Shown here piece after piece: positions 34,449-43,208 of a stretch of DNA of 51,995 nt. The notes below the pieces were generated by a model. That model ran no database searches. It saw only the letters and a program-made list of their open reading frames with translations, and was not told the origin of the DNA. Each line of letters opens with the position of its first letter. Positions within the stretch are counted from its first letter, which is position 1. The DNA lies in contig DDIU01000023.1 of the NCBI GenBank assembly GCA_002338655.1, positions 1 through 51,995 on the forward strand, given 5' to 3'. The position numbers and the translations under genes are program-made. Source of the stretch: Flammeovirgaceae bacterium UBA1842 (GTDB lineage: Bacteria; Bacteroidota; Bacteroidia; Cytophagales; Cyclobacteriaceae).

Positions 34449-36122
34449 ATGAATAGAATCCTCTTTTTATTATTATGTGCTACCTCATTAGCCAATGGTC
34501 AGGGTAGTTTTGCTCCATTAAATGACGATTACTACCATTTAATTGATCGTTATGAGATCAAGTCTGGCGAAATTAATCCCTACCTATTTACAGCATGGAA
34601 ACCTTATAAAAGAAAATCAATAGCCCATTTTGCTGATTCTATCATGGCCTTTGATAATAACTTGTCATCGAAAGATAGATTTAACCTAATTTATTTAAGC
34701 AATGACAATTGGGAATGGTCAGAAAACCCAAATGAAAGTAGAAAGCCTTTTTTAAAGCGTTTTTATACGTCAAAGTCAGACTTATACAATGTGCGCGAAA
34801 AACATTTTGATCTGCATATTAACCCAGTACTCTACTTAGGGGCTGGCCAGGAAACAGAGGCGGACGTCAAAACTTTTACTAACACCAGAGGGGTCGAAAT
34901 CAGGGGAGTGGTGGATAATAAAGTAAGTTTCTATTCTTTTATTGGTGAAAATCAGGTTGTCAATCCTGTTTATGTTAGAAAGAGAATTGGTAGGGATCTG
35001 GTTGTGCCACATGAAGGCTTTTGGAAAAACTTCAAAGAGGATGGAGTTGACTTCTTCACAGCAAGGGGCTATATCAACTTTGCCGCCACCAAACATATTG
35101 ACATCCAATTTGGACATGATAAATTTAACATTGGGAATGGTTATCGGTCATTAATCCTTTCTGATTACTCACCTGCCTATCTATTTTTAAAAGTGAATAC
35201 CAAGGTTTGGAAATTTAATTATACCAATCTGTTTACTCAAATGACAGCCGAAGTATTCGGCAATGCTAATGGCCTCACGGCAAACGATGCTTATCCCAAT
35301 AAGTATTTGGCGTTACATCATTTGAGTTTAAATGTAAGCAGAAAGCTCAATATCGGTATTTTTGAATCGGTCATTTATAGTAAACCTGACTCCGTGGGCA
35401 ATAATTTGGAATTGAAATATTTAAACCCGATTATATTTTATAGGGCAATAGAACAGCAAAACGGCAGTTCTGATAATGTATTATTAGGTCTTGATTTTAA
35501 GTGGATTGCTGCCAAAGGGCTTTCCTTTTATGGCCAACTAACTTTAGATGAGTTCCTATTCGAAAATATGAAAAAAGGGGATGGCTGGTGGGCCAATAAA
35601 TATGCCGTTCAACTAGGTGGCGAATATATTGATGTATTGGGGATTTCCAATTTGGATATCCAGTTGGAGGCCAATTTGGCCCGTCCGTACACCTACTCCC
35701 ATAGCTCGCAGTATGGCGAATATTCAAATTACCGTCAACCCCTGGCACATCCTTTAGGGGCCAATTTCCATGAATTCGTTGGTATTTTGCGTTATCAACC
35801 AATTAATAGGCTCCAAGTTGTAGCTAAATTGATTTCTGCTAAATATGGTACAGATGGCACCGATGAAAACTGGGGCGGCAATATATTATTGGATAACTCA
35901 ACAAGGGAAATGAATTTTGGGAACAAAATTGGACAGGGCATTGAAACCGATTTACTCTTTGCCGATGTAACCCTGTCTTATCAATGGAAACACAATTTTT
36001 TCATTGATTTGAAGAATGTTTATAGAAATCAAAAAAGTGAGCAATCAACATTGGAAGAAAGTACCAATTATACCTCGATTGCGTTAAGGTGGAATATTCC
36101 GCAAAGGCTCCACGAATTTTAA
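34449..36122 (+). CDS. Capsule-assembly Wzi / RemB-like outer-membrane protein
   Basis: A 557-aa protein with a signal peptide (MNRILFLLLCATSLANGQ) and a beta-strand-rich body with alternating hydrophobic residues. Features match the Wzi-type barrel often annotated in Bacteroidota as gliding protein RemB: FGHDKFNIGNGYRSLILSD, FQ-rich late strands and a C-terminal strand ending in an aromatic residue. Family knowledge links it to surface polysaccharide attachment or gliding. It precedes an MsbA-like exporter by 37 bp, fitting an envelope role. Confidence 0.75.
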   Translation: MNRILFLLLCATSLANGQGSFAPLNDDYYHLIDRYEIKSGEINPYLFTAWKPYKRKSIAHFADSIMAFDNNLSSKDRFNLIYLSNDNWEWSENPNESRKPFLKRFYTSKSDLYNVREKHFDLHINPVLYLGAGQETEADVKTFTNTRGVEIRGVVDNKVSFYSFIGENQVVNPVYVRKRIGRDLVVPHEGFWKNFKEDGVDFFTARGYINFAATKHIDIQFGHDKFNIGNGYRSLILSDYSPAYLFLKVNTKVWKFNYTNLFTQMTAEVFGNANGLTANDAYPNKYLALHHLSLNVSRKLNIGIFESVIYSKPDSVGNNLELKYLNPIIFYRAIEQQNGSSDNVLLGLDFKWIAAKGLSFYGQLTLDEFLFENMKKGDGWWANKYAVQLGGEYIDVLGISNLDIQLEANLARPYTYSHSSQYGEYSNYRQPLAHPLGANFHEFVGILRYQPINRLQVVAKLISAKYGTDGTDENWGGNILLDNSTREMNFGNKIGQGIETDLLFADVTLSYQWKHNFFIDLKNVYRNQKSEQSTLEESTNYTSIALRWNIPQRLHEF

Positions 36123-36159
36123 TAATGAATGGGCTAACTTGCAGCCGATTTAGAGAGAT

Positions 36160-37986
36160 ATGAAAATAATTTTAAGAATTTTCGGCTACGCCAAAAAACT
36201 GAACCTATTCATCCCACAATACATAATATTTGTTTTATTGGGAGTTATTTTCAGTGTTTTTAACCTAGCGCTTATCGTTCCCTTGCTCGATGTGCTGTTC
36301 AAGCAGGAAACAGCGGAGGTTATTGTACGCCCCGAATCATTTGAATTGAGTACTTCATACCTGAAAGACTCTTTTTACTTTTATTTCACTCAGATCATTG
36401 ATCAATACGGTGAGAAACAAGCATTGCTTTTCGTTTGTGTTGTTGTGCTTACTTCTGTGCTGATGGCAAATCTATTTCGCTACTTATCGGCCATCATAAG
36501 TGCCAGAATCCGCCTTGACGTAGTGAAATACCTTCGAATGGATATTTTTAACAAAGTGTCACGAATGCACTTGGGTTATTTCAGTAATGAACGCAGAGGT
36601 GATTTGATTTCACGGGTGACCAACGATGTTCAGGAAGTGGAGGTATCGATTCTTAATAGTCCGAAAGCATTATTTAAGGAGCCAGTAACCATACTCATCT
36701 ATTTTATTGCCCTTTTTCTAATGTCCTTTAAATTGACACTGTTCACTTTGATTATCCTTCCAACGGCCGGTGGTGCTTTAGCATACCTGGTAAAGAAGCT
36801 GAAAAGGAAGGCAACTCAAAGTCAAGACTCACTTGGTCGTATTGTAAATATCCTTGACGAGACTTTAGGGGGCATGAGAATAATTAAGGCATTCAATGCC
36901 CGTGAGTATGTGCAAAAAAGAATTGATGATGAAACCAGTTTTTTCAGACGTGTCAATTTATCCTACTCAATAAGAAAGGAACTAGGGTCGCCAATTTCTG
37001 AATTTTTAGGAATTTGCATAGTAACCATCATTTTATGGGTGGGGGGGTCTTATGTACTCGACAATGACTCAACCCTTAGTGCCAGTGGATTTATAGCCTA
37101 TTTGGTAATATTTTCACAAATTATATCGCCAGCAAAGGCATTTTCAACTGGTGTTTCCGAAATCCAGAAAGGAATCGCTTCAGGTAGGCGGATTTTCAAG
37201 GTAATAGACACCATTCCAGAAATACAAAACAAGCCAAATGCCATTGTCCTTGATGGATTCAAGGAAAAGCTGGTATTTGAAAACGTGAGCTTTTCGTATG
37301 AAAAGGATCAACAAGTTTTAAAAAATGTAAATCTTGTGATTGAAAAAGGGAAGACAATCGCTTTGGTTGGGCAGTCTGGAGGTGGAAAATCAACACTTGC
37401 GGATTTAATCCCGCGGTTTTATGATGTTACTGATGGGGATATAAAGATTGATGGTGTCTCACTGAAGGATCTGAATATTGATTCTGTAAGAAAACAGATG
37501 GGCATTGTTACTCAGGAATCAATACTTTTTAATGACACCATTTTTAACAATATTGCATTTGGTATAGAAGGTGCCGATGAGGAGGCTGTTATCAACGCAG
37601 CAAAGATTGCCAATGCGCACAATTTTATTATTGAGTTGGAAAACGGATACCAAACGAACATAGGCGAAAGAGGGTTGAAACTCTCTGGTGGACAAAGGCA
37701 GCGGTTGAGCATAGCACGGGCGGTTTTGAAAAACCCACCTATACTTATTCTTGACGAAGCTACCTCAGCACTGGATTCGGAATCTGAAAAGTTGGTGCAG
37801 GAAGCATTGGGTAACTTAATGCAAAACAGAACTTCAATTGTAATTGCCCACCGATTAAGTACTATTCAACATGCTGATGAGATTGTGGTGATACAAAGTG
37901 GGGAAGTGATAGAAAGAGGAACGCATAAAGAGCTGCTTGCAAAAGGCGGCACTTATAAAAAACTGAGTGGCATGCAGAATACTTAA
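36160..37986 (+). CDS. ABC exporter, MsbA-like
   Basis: A 608-aa half-transporter with one membrane domain (six helices, about 15-330) and one nucleotide-binding domain. Walker A is GQSGGGKST (about 404-412), the signature LSGGQRQRL begins near 508, Walker B ILILDEATSALD lies near 527-538, and the switch His is in IAHRLST. It functions as a homodimer. The likely substrate is lipid A-core or another lipid or polysaccharide precursor. Its neighbours (Wzi-like protein, gmhA) support an LPS or surface-glycan role. Confidence 0.88.
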   Translation: MKIILRIFGYAKKLNLFIPQYIIFVLLGVIFSVFNLALIVPLLDVLFKQETAEVIVRPESFELSTSYLKDSFYFYFTQIIDQYGEKQALLFVCVVVLTSVLMANLFRYLSAIISARIRLDVVKYLRMDIFNKVSRMHLGYFSNERRGDLISRVTNDVQEVEVSILNSPKALFKEPVTILIYFIALFLMSFKLTLFTLIILPTAGGALAYLVKKLKRKATQSQDSLGRIVNILDETLGGMRIIKAFNAREYVQKRIDDETSFFRRVNLSYSIRKELGSPISEFLGICIVTIILWVGGSYVLDNDSTLSASGFIAYLVIFSQIISPAKAFSTGVSEIQKGIASGRRIFKVIDTIPEIQNKPNAIVLDGFKEKLVFENVSFSYEKDQQVLKNVNLVIEKGKTIALVGQSGGGKSTLADLIPRFYDVTDGDIKIDGVSLKDLNIDSVRKQMGIVTQESILFNDTIFNNIAFGIEGADEEAVINAAKIANAHNFIIELENGYQTNIGERGLKLSGGQRQRLSIARAVLKNPPILILDEATSALDSESEKLVQEALGNLMQNRTSIVIAHRLSTIQHADEIVVIQSGEVIERGTHKELLAKGGTYKKLSGMQNT

Positions 37987-38133
37987 TTTAATTTTTGTAG
38001 TTTTATTTTCATCCTATTTAGAAAAACTAAGGACATTTAACTTTTTATTATTAATGCTCATCAATTGAACAAAGCCAAATAAATAGTATTATTGGCCTAC
38101 GTTAAACAACAATCGAAAACAAAACCCTAGCAC

Positions 38134-38496
38134 ATGAAAAAGCCCAAGTCGATATTTTTCCTGATCTACCTTTTATTTCATGTTTGCCTTTTGATAGTAT
38201 CTATCTATGTAAATTATAGATCGGAAGACTTTGAATTCTTACTGTGGCTTCGGAGTAAAATGGCGATAATGGTATATGTATCTGTCGCTGGACTGGTATT
38301 ATATTTCATCAATGTAATAATAGTGGGTATGGAAAGTAGGAACAATGTCAAAGAGAAAGAGGCATTGCAACAGGAAATAAATGGACTTAAAGCCAAGATG
38401 TTCGATTTGCAAGAAGCGAGTAGTGCAGTGAGGCATCAAAGTCCAAAAACAGAAAGTCCTAAAGAGGAGGAGCAACCTGACGGGGATCAAAATTAA
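38134..38496 (+). CDS. Small membrane protein of unknown function
   Basis: A 120-aa protein with two hydrophobic segments (about 7-27 and 44-66). A short coiled-coil helix follows (KEKEALQQEINGLKAKMFDLQE), then a charged, low-complexity tail. It sits 11 bp before gmhA. I do not recognise a family. The topology (two helices plus a cytosolic coiled coil) would suit a scaffold or partner protein. Confidence 0.75.
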   Translation: MKKPKSIFFLIYLLFHVCLLIVSIYVNYRSEDFEFLLWLRSKMAIMVYVSVAGLVLYFINVIIVGMESRNNVKEKEALQQEINGLKAKMFDLQEASSAVRHQSPKTESPKEEEQPDGDQN

Positions 38497-38507
38497 TTTC
38501 AATATTT

Positions 38508-39083
38508 ATGGATAAGAAGCTCATCATTCGACAGGAGCTATTGCATGCACACGATGTGCTTGAAAAGTTTATTAACGACCCTGAAAACATAGCTGCGATT
38601 GAAAATGCTGCTGATCTGATAGCAAGCAGCATTAAAAACGGGGGCAAGGCCATTTCCTGTGGCAATGGCGGTTCGCATTGCGATGCCATGCACTTTGCTG
38701 AAGAGTTGACAGGGAGATTTAGGGACAATAGGAACCCATTGCCAGCAGTGGCCATTTCAGATCCGGGGTATATCACATGCGTGGGCAATGACTTTGGTTT
38801 CGAGCATATATTTTCCCGATTTGTGCAAGCCATGGCCAATAAAAACGATGTGTTGATAGCCATCAGTACCAGTGGTAATTCTAAAAATGTAATTAAAGCC
38901 ATTGAGGCTGCTCATGCCAATGGGGCAAAAGTAGTGGCACTTACCGGCAATGGTGGTGGGAATATGTCAGGAATGGCGGATGTTGAAATCCGGGTACCTC
39001 ACTTTGGTTATGCTGATAGGGTTCAGGAAATCCACATCAAAGTAATTCACATCCTTATTTTATTAATAGAAAAATTAGTCTGA
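38508..39083 (+). CDS. gmhA: Sedoheptulose-7-phosphate isomerase GmhA
   Basis: A 191-aa SIS-domain enzyme, the first step of ADP-heptose synthesis for LPS core. Recognisable parts are CGNGGSHCDAMHFAEELTGRF, SDPGYITCVGNDFGFEHIFSR, ISTSGNSKNVIKAIEAA and TGNGGGNMSGMADVEI. The length is typical. A decayed piece of this gene lies at 40643-40732. It is 5 bp upstream of comM. Confidence 0.92.
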   Translation: MDKKLIIRQELLHAHDVLEKFINDPENIAAIENAADLIASSIKNGGKAISCGNGGSHCDAMHFAEELTGRFRDNRNPLPAVAISDPGYITCVGNDFGFEHIFSRFVQAMANKNDVLIAISTSGNSKNVIKAIEAAHANGAKVVALTGNGGGNMSGMADVEIRVPHFGYADRVQEIHIKVIHILILLIEKLV

Positions 39084-39088
39084 TTTAA

Positions 39089-40627
39089 ATGCTTGCCAAG
39101 TCTTTCGGAGCGGCTGTTTATGGAGTTGATGCCAGAATTATCACCATTGAGGTAAGTGTAGGTCAAGGGGTTAAATTTTGGATGAGCGGCCTACCTGACA
39201 GTGCCATTAAAGAAAGTGAACATAGAGTAGAGTCGGCCATTAAAGTGCATGGCTACCGTATGCCACGGCAAAAAGTGGTGGTCAATTTGGCGCCAGCCGA
39301 CATCAGAAAAGAAGGTAGTGCATATGATCTTCCTATCGCACTTAGTATCCTCAAAGCTTCCAGTCAAATAGCAGCAGAAAATATGGGGCAATATGTAATT
39401 ATGGGCGAGCTGTCGCTTGATGGAAATCTCAGGCCCATCAAAGGGGTATTGCCTATCGCTATTGAATCGCGAAAGAATAAATTTAAAGGACTGGTCCTGC
39501 CAAAGGAAAATGCCAAAGAAGCCGCCATTGTCAATGATTTAGATATCATTGGCGTTGAAAATATAGCCGAAGCAGTAGATTTTTTTGAAGGAAAGCTCAG
39601 TATTGAGCCCTTGGTGGTGGACACCAGGGATGTATTTATGTCTCAAATCAATGACTACTCGGCAGATTTTAAAGACGTACAAGGACAGGAAAATATAAAA
39701 AGAGCACTGGAAATTGCAGCGGCCGGTGGCCATAATGCCATCATGATTGGCCCTCCAGGAGCAGGTAAAACCATGCTGGCCAAAAGATTGGCCTCCATAT
39801 TACCGCCACTTTCGTTGCATGAAGCCTTAGAGACCACAAAAATTCACTCAGTAGCGGGTCGGTTGGGCAAGGAAGCCGCCTTGGTTTCCACACGACCCTA
39901 CCGAGCCCCGCACCACACCATTAGCGATGTGGCTTTGGTAGGAGGGGGAGGCAATCCGCAGCCTGGTGAAATTTCATTGGCGCATAATGGGGTGTTGTTT
40001 TTAGATGAACTGCCAGAGTTCAAGCGCACGGTGTTAGAGGTAATGCGCCAGCCCATGGAAGATAGGAAGGTGACCATTTCACGGGCTAAGGTCTCCTTGG
40101 AATTCCCCTCTAATTTTATGCTCATTGCCAGCATGAATCCATGTCCCTGTGGTTATTATAATCACCCTGAAAAGGAATGTGTGTGCGGACCTGGTGTGGT
40201 GCAGCGCTATTTAAGCAAAGTAAGTGGCCCTTTGCTAGACAGGATTGACCTTCATGTGGAAGTTACCCCCGTTTCTTTTGATGAGATGACGGCCAACCGT
40301 AAAACGGAAAGCAGTGAAGAAATCAGGGAAAGGGTAATCAAAGCCCGTGAGATCCAATCAAAACGGTTCAAAGACACCAGCGAGATTCATTGTAACGCCA
40401 TGATGCCTTCGCAAATGGTAAAGGACATTTGCCCACTAAGCGAAGCAGGCAAAACATTGCTTAAAACCGCCATGGAAAGGTTGGGACTTTCTGCCCGGGC
40501 TTACGATAGGATATTGAAAGTCTCCCGCACCATAGCCGACCTGGCCGGAACAGAAGAAATTAAAATTGAGCATTTAGCCGAAGCCATTCAATATCGAAGT
40601 TTGGATAGAGAAGGTTGGGCAGGGTAA
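39089..40627 (+). CDS. comM: YifB/ComM family Mg chelatase-like AAA ATPase
   Basis: A 512-aa protein with an N-terminal Lon-like domain (FGAAVYGVDARIITIEVSV), Walker A GPPGAGKT near 221, a Walker B-like LFLDELPEF, the MNPCPCGYY signature and a C-terminal Mg_chelatase_C domain ending AIQYRSLDREGW. In transformable bacteria ComM is a branch-migration helicase that helps recombination. The last 45 bp are partly repeated at 41442-41488, a remnant of a duplication. It is intact. Confidence 0.95.
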   Translation: MLAKSFGAAVYGVDARIITIEVSVGQGVKFWMSGLPDSAIKESEHRVESAIKVHGYRMPRQKVVVNLAPADIRKEGSAYDLPIALSILKASSQIAAENMGQYVIMGELSLDGNLRPIKGVLPIAIESRKNKFKGLVLPKENAKEAAIVNDLDIIGVENIAEAVDFFEGKLSIEPLVVDTRDVFMSQINDYSADFKDVQGQENIKRALEIAAAGGHNAIMIGPPGAGKTMLAKRLASILPPLSLHEALETTKIHSVAGRLGKEAALVSTRPYRAPHHTISDVALVGGGGNPQPGEISLAHNGVLFLDELPEFKRTVLEVMRQPMEDRKVTISRAKVSLEFPSNFMLIASMNPCPCGYYNHPEKECVCGPGVVQRYLSKVSGPLLDRIDLHVEVTPVSFDEMTANRKTESSEEIRERVIKAREIQSKRFKDTSEIHCNAMMPSQMVKDICPLSEAGKTLLKTAMERLGLSARAYDRILKVSRTIADLAGTEEIKIEHLAEAIQYRSLDREGWAG

Positions 40628-40642
40628 TAATTAAAATAAATT

Positions 40643-40732
40643 GCGATAGAGGCCATATAAGCTAAAAAGGCTAAGATTATACTTAAAGGCAACGATGGTG
40701 GAAATATGTCAGTAATGTCAGATTTAGTCTAA
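40643..40732 (+). pseudogene. Decayed fragment of gmhA
   Basis: The frame reads AIEAI, a stop, AKKAKIILKGNDGGNMSVMSDLV. GmhA residues from about 131 on read AIEAAHANGAKVVALTGNGGGNMSGMADVE. One codon is missing and one in-frame stop has arisen. A TAATTAAA block, shared by gmhA (38890-38897) and the sequence after comM (40628-40635), lies just before it and may mark the duplication junction. It is non-functional. Confidence 0.75.
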
Positions 40733-40771
40733 TTTTTTAAAATAATAAGTGTGTATTATTTACTATCTTTA

Positions 40772-40786
40772 TTCGATAGTATCGAA
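40772..40786. promoter_or_regulatory. Palindromic operator of higBA
   Basis: TTCGATAGTATCGAA is a perfect 15-bp palindrome 22 bp before the higB start. It follows TATCTTTA (40764-40771 region), one base from the -7 consensus. ACTATC (40762-40767) and GATAGT (40775-40780) give a further inverted repeat. I infer binding by the HigA dimer for autorepression. Confidence 0.55.
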
Positions 40787-40808
40787 CTAATATACTACAT
40801 TTACGTAT

Positions 40809-41090
40809 ATGATTGAAAGCTTTGGTTGCAAGCAAACTGAAAAGGTCTGGAAAGGGATTCTAACAAAGCGGTGGAGTAAAGAGATAGCGAATAATGCATT
40901 AAGAAAACTATTTATGATTAATGCAGCTGCTCAACTTCAAGATTTAAGGATTCCTCCATCTAACGGCTTGCACAAGTTAAAAGGAAGCATGAAGGAATAT
41001 TGGGCAATAAAAGTTAATGATCAGTGGCGAATAATTTTCAAATGGAATGATAATAACGCCTATGAAGTTCAAATAATTGATTATCACTAA
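40809..41090 (+). CDS. higB: HigB-type toxin (RelE/ParE superfamily)
   Basis: A 93-aa ribosome-dependent mRNA interferase of the 'plasmid maintenance killer' type. Signs are MIESFGCKQTEKVW at the start, LHKLKGSMKEYWAIKVNDQWRIIFKW in the core and a short end VQIIDYH with the terminal Tyr-His. It precedes its antitoxin with 1-bp overlap (taATG), the usual higBA order. It is intact. Confidence 0.93.
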   Translation: MIESFGCKQTEKVWKGILTKRWSKEIANNALRKLFMINAAAQLQDLRIPPSNGLHKLKGSMKEYWAIKVNDQWRIIFKWNDNNAYEVQIIDYH

Positions 41091-41383
41091 TGTTAAAAAC
41101 AAACATACACCCGGGGGAAATTTTAGAGGAGGAGTTTATAAAGCCAATGAAACTGACTGCTTATAAGTTAGCTAAATCTATAGGGGTTCAACAAACTCGT
41201 ATTAGTCTAATTGTGAAGGGAAAAAGGTCTATTACTGCTGATACTGCAATTAGATTTTCTAAATTTTTTGGTACCACTGAAGAATTCTGGATGAATCTTC
41301 AGAGAGAATATGATTTAAGAAATGCCTATGATGATAATGAACAGGAATTTAATCAGATTATAAAATTTGATAAAGTAGTGTAA
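41090..41383 (+). CDS. higA: HigA-type antitoxin (VapI/XRE)
   Basis: A 97-aa antitoxin with an N-terminal IHPGEILEEEFIKPM typical of HigA, followed by an HTH (LTAYKLAKSIGVQQTRISLIV) and a C-terminal FFGTTEEFWMNLQREYDLR. It neutralises HigB and likely represses the operon through the 40772-40786 palindrome. It ends 41 bp before the decayed comM copy. Confidence 0.95.
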   Translation: MLKTNIHPGEILEEEFIKPMKLTAYKLAKSIGVQQTRISLIVKGKRSITADTAIRFSKFFGTTEEFWMNLQREYDLRNAYDDNEQEFNQIIKFDKVV

Positions 41384-41424
41384 AAGGAACAAATAAAATC
41401 TATAGAAAATATTAAATCCGAGAT

Positions 41425-41490
41425 TCAGCTAGGCTTCCTATTGTTCAATATCGAAGCTTGGATAGAGAAGGCTAGGCGGGATAATTAGTT
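41425..41490 (+). pseudogene. Decayed copy of the comM 3' end
   Basis: From 41444, TTCAATATCGAAG-C-TTGG and the following GATAGAGAAGG match the last codons of comM (40588-40632) with a few changes. Weaker similarity runs upstream (ATTAAA and GAG blocks, with indels). There is no start codon and the frame is broken. With the gmhA fragment at 40643-40732 it outlines a second gmhA-comM copy whose centre is gone. Confidence 0.7.
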
Positions 41491-41592
41491 CAAAGCCTAA
41501 GTTCAAAGTTAAATGAGGCTCAATTTTGGACTTAAAACTTTGAATTTAAAACTACTTGATCTTGGAAGCTTAAACTGATAAGACTTATTCCC

Positions 41593-41600
41593 TATCTTTG
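41593..41600 (+). promoter_or_regulatory. Putative -7 box for the nuo operon
   Basis: TATCTTTG is an exact TAnnTTTG match ending 4 bp before the nuoA ATG. A start site 5-8 nt past the box would fall on or next to the ATG, so the message would be leaderless or nearly so. The -33 element is not clear. Confidence 0.45.
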
Positions 41601-41604
41601 ACTT

Positions 41605-42066
41605 ATGTCGGAATTCGGAGAAATTCTTATCTACATCATTGGAGGGATAGCCTTTATTTTCGGTGGTTTGGTCACTGCGTGGATAATAAGGCCTTCCAGA
41701 CCTAATGAGCAGAAGTTGACAACCTATGAAAGTGGGGAAGAACCTTTTGGAGTGGCCAGAGGGAGGATTAACATCCGCTTTTATATTATCGCACTGATTT
41801 TCTTGCTTTTTGAAGTGGAGATTATTTTTCTTTTCCCATGGGCAACCGTATTTGGGAATGCTGATTTGATTGCCGAAACGCAAGGGCTTTGGGGTTGGTT
41901 CGCATTCATCGAGATGCTCATATTTGTTGGAATTTTGACATTGGGTTTGGCGTACGTTTGGGCTAAAGGTTATTTGGAATGGCCAAAACCTACCCAACAA
42001 ATAAATACTTACAAATCTCCCGTTCCTAAAGAAATGTATGAGAAAATAAACGAAAAGTATAAGTGA
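41605..42066 (+). CDS. nuoA: NADH-quinone oxidoreductase subunit A
   Basis: A 153-aa membrane subunit of complex I with three helices. Signs are TYESGEEPFGVARGRINIRFYIIALIFLLFEVE, split here as YESGEEPFG and RFYIIALIFLLFEVE, and FIEMLIFVGILTLGLAY with the conserved Glu. It is the first gene of the nuoABCD run. It has a longer C-terminal tail than most NuoA. Confidence 0.95.
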   Translation: MSEFGEILIYIIGGIAFIFGGLVTAWIIRPSRPNEQKLTTYESGEEPFGVARGRINIRFYIIALIFLLFEVEIIFLFPWATVFGNADLIAETQGLWGWFAFIEMLIFVGILTLGLAYVWAKGYLEWPKPTQQINTYKSPVPKEMYEKINEKYK

Positions 42067-42070
42067 AACG

Positions 42071-42174
42071 AACCACCAACCACCAACCACCAATAACCAC
42101 TAATGTCAAACCACCAATGCCTAACTACTTACTACTTACTACTAACGTCTTACTACTTACCACTTACTACTAAT
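42071..42174. repeat. G-poor short tandem repeats between nuoA and nuoB
   Basis: About 7-nt units based on ACCACCA (42071-42093) are followed by units based on CTTACTA (about 42121-42174). The plus strand of this 104-bp stretch has almost no G. No spacers, open frame or hairpin are seen. It is the only low-complexity tract in the window's core operons. Confidence 0.7.
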
Positions 42175-42176
42175 AA

Positions 42177-42707
42177 ATGGGTTTACTCGATAAAAAATTT
42201 AATAGTGGTGGGGTGATTGTCACCAAAGTAGATGACCTGATCAATTGGGCAAGATTGTCTTCTATGTGGCCGATGACCTTCGGTATAGCCTGCTGTGCCA
42301 TCGAGTTCATGAACACCGGTACCTCAGCCTATGATATGGATCGTTTTGGTATGGCTCCAAGGGCCACGCCCCGGCAGGCAGATGTGATGATTGTCGCTGG
42401 TACCGTCACATTCAAAATGGCAGATAGAATCAAGCGGCTTTATGAGCAGATGGCAGAACCAAGGTATGTCATTTCAATGGGCTCATGCTCCAACTGTGGA
42501 GGACCTTATTGGGAACATGGCTATCATGTAGTTAAAGGTGTGGACAGAATAATCCCTGTTGATGTGTATGTCCCTGGTTGCCCACCACGCCCAGAGGCAT
42601 TGATCGGTGGGTTCTTGAAGTTGCAGGAGAAGATAAGGAATGAGTCTTTGATGGCACCAAAGGTACTGGAAAAACTAATGGAAAAGGAAACAGAATCTAA
42701 GGCATAA
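42177..42707 (+). CDS. nuoB: NADH-quinone oxidoreductase subunit B
   Basis: A 176-aa subunit carrying the N2 iron-sulfur cluster. The cluster ligands are Cys39 and Cys40 (CCAIEF), Cys104 (GSCSNCGG) and Cys135 (VPGCPPRPEAL). These are the last relay to quinone. It starts at the ATG at 42177, right after the tandem-repeat tract. It is intact. Confidence 0.97.
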   Translation: MGLLDKKFNSGGVIVTKVDDLINWARLSSMWPMTFGIACCAIEFMNTGTSAYDMDRFGMAPRATPRQADVMIVAGTVTFKMADRIKRLYEQMAEPRYVISMGSCSNCGGPYWEHGYHVVKGVDRIIPVDVYVPGCPPRPEALIGGFLKLQEKIRNESLMAPKVLEKLMEKETESKA

Positions 42708-42719
42708 AAAGGGGCTGAT

Positions 42720-43205
42720 ATGACAGTAAAAGATATTTCGGAGCATTTAAAGAAAACATTAGGTGAGGATCGAGTGCTTAACATCAACGAAGAATCTACA
42801 CCTCATACCATTGAAATTTCTCCAAATTATATACTAGAAGTAGGCAAAATGCTGCATACCCATGATCAGTTATTCTTTGATATGTTATCCTGTATTACGG
42901 GTGTTGACAACGGGGTTGAAGCAGGGACAATGGAGGTGATTTATAACTTTTATTCGGTACCGTTCGAGCAAAGCTTAATGCTCAAAGTGACGTTGGATAG
43001 GAACCATGCAGAAGTACACTCCCTTGAAAGTATCTGGAAAACAGCTGACTGGTTGGAGAGGGAAACCTATGATATGTTTGGTATTAAATTTATTGGGCAT
43101 CCTGATTTAAGAAGGATTTTGATGCCGGCTGATTGGGAGGGTTTTCCCCTTCGTAAGGATTATAAACATGAGGAGACCTACCGTGGGATCAAAATAGAAT
43201 ATTGA
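42720..43205 (+). CDS. nuoC: NADH-quinone oxidoreductase subunit C
   Basis: A 161-aa peripheral-arm subunit (30-kDa type). The signatures are WLERETYDMFGIKFIGHPDLRRILM, split here as ERETYDMFGI and GHPDLRRILMP, then FPLRKDY. NuoC and NuoD are separate here, not fused. The stop is 3 bp before the nuoD TTG in the same frame. Confidence 0.95.
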   Translation: MTVKDISEHLKKTLGEDRVLNINEESTPHTIEISPNYILEVGKMLHTHDQLFFDMLSCITGVDNGVEAGTMEVIYNFYSVPFEQSLMLKVTLDRNHAEVHSLESIWKTADWLERETYDMFGIKFIGHPDLRRILMPADWEGFPLRKDYKHEETYRGIKIEY

Positions 43206-43208
43206 AAA

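Noticed and set aside
42071..42174. Possible CRISPR array
   Set aside because: Units are about 7 nt, uneven, and have no spacers; there are no cas genes in the window.
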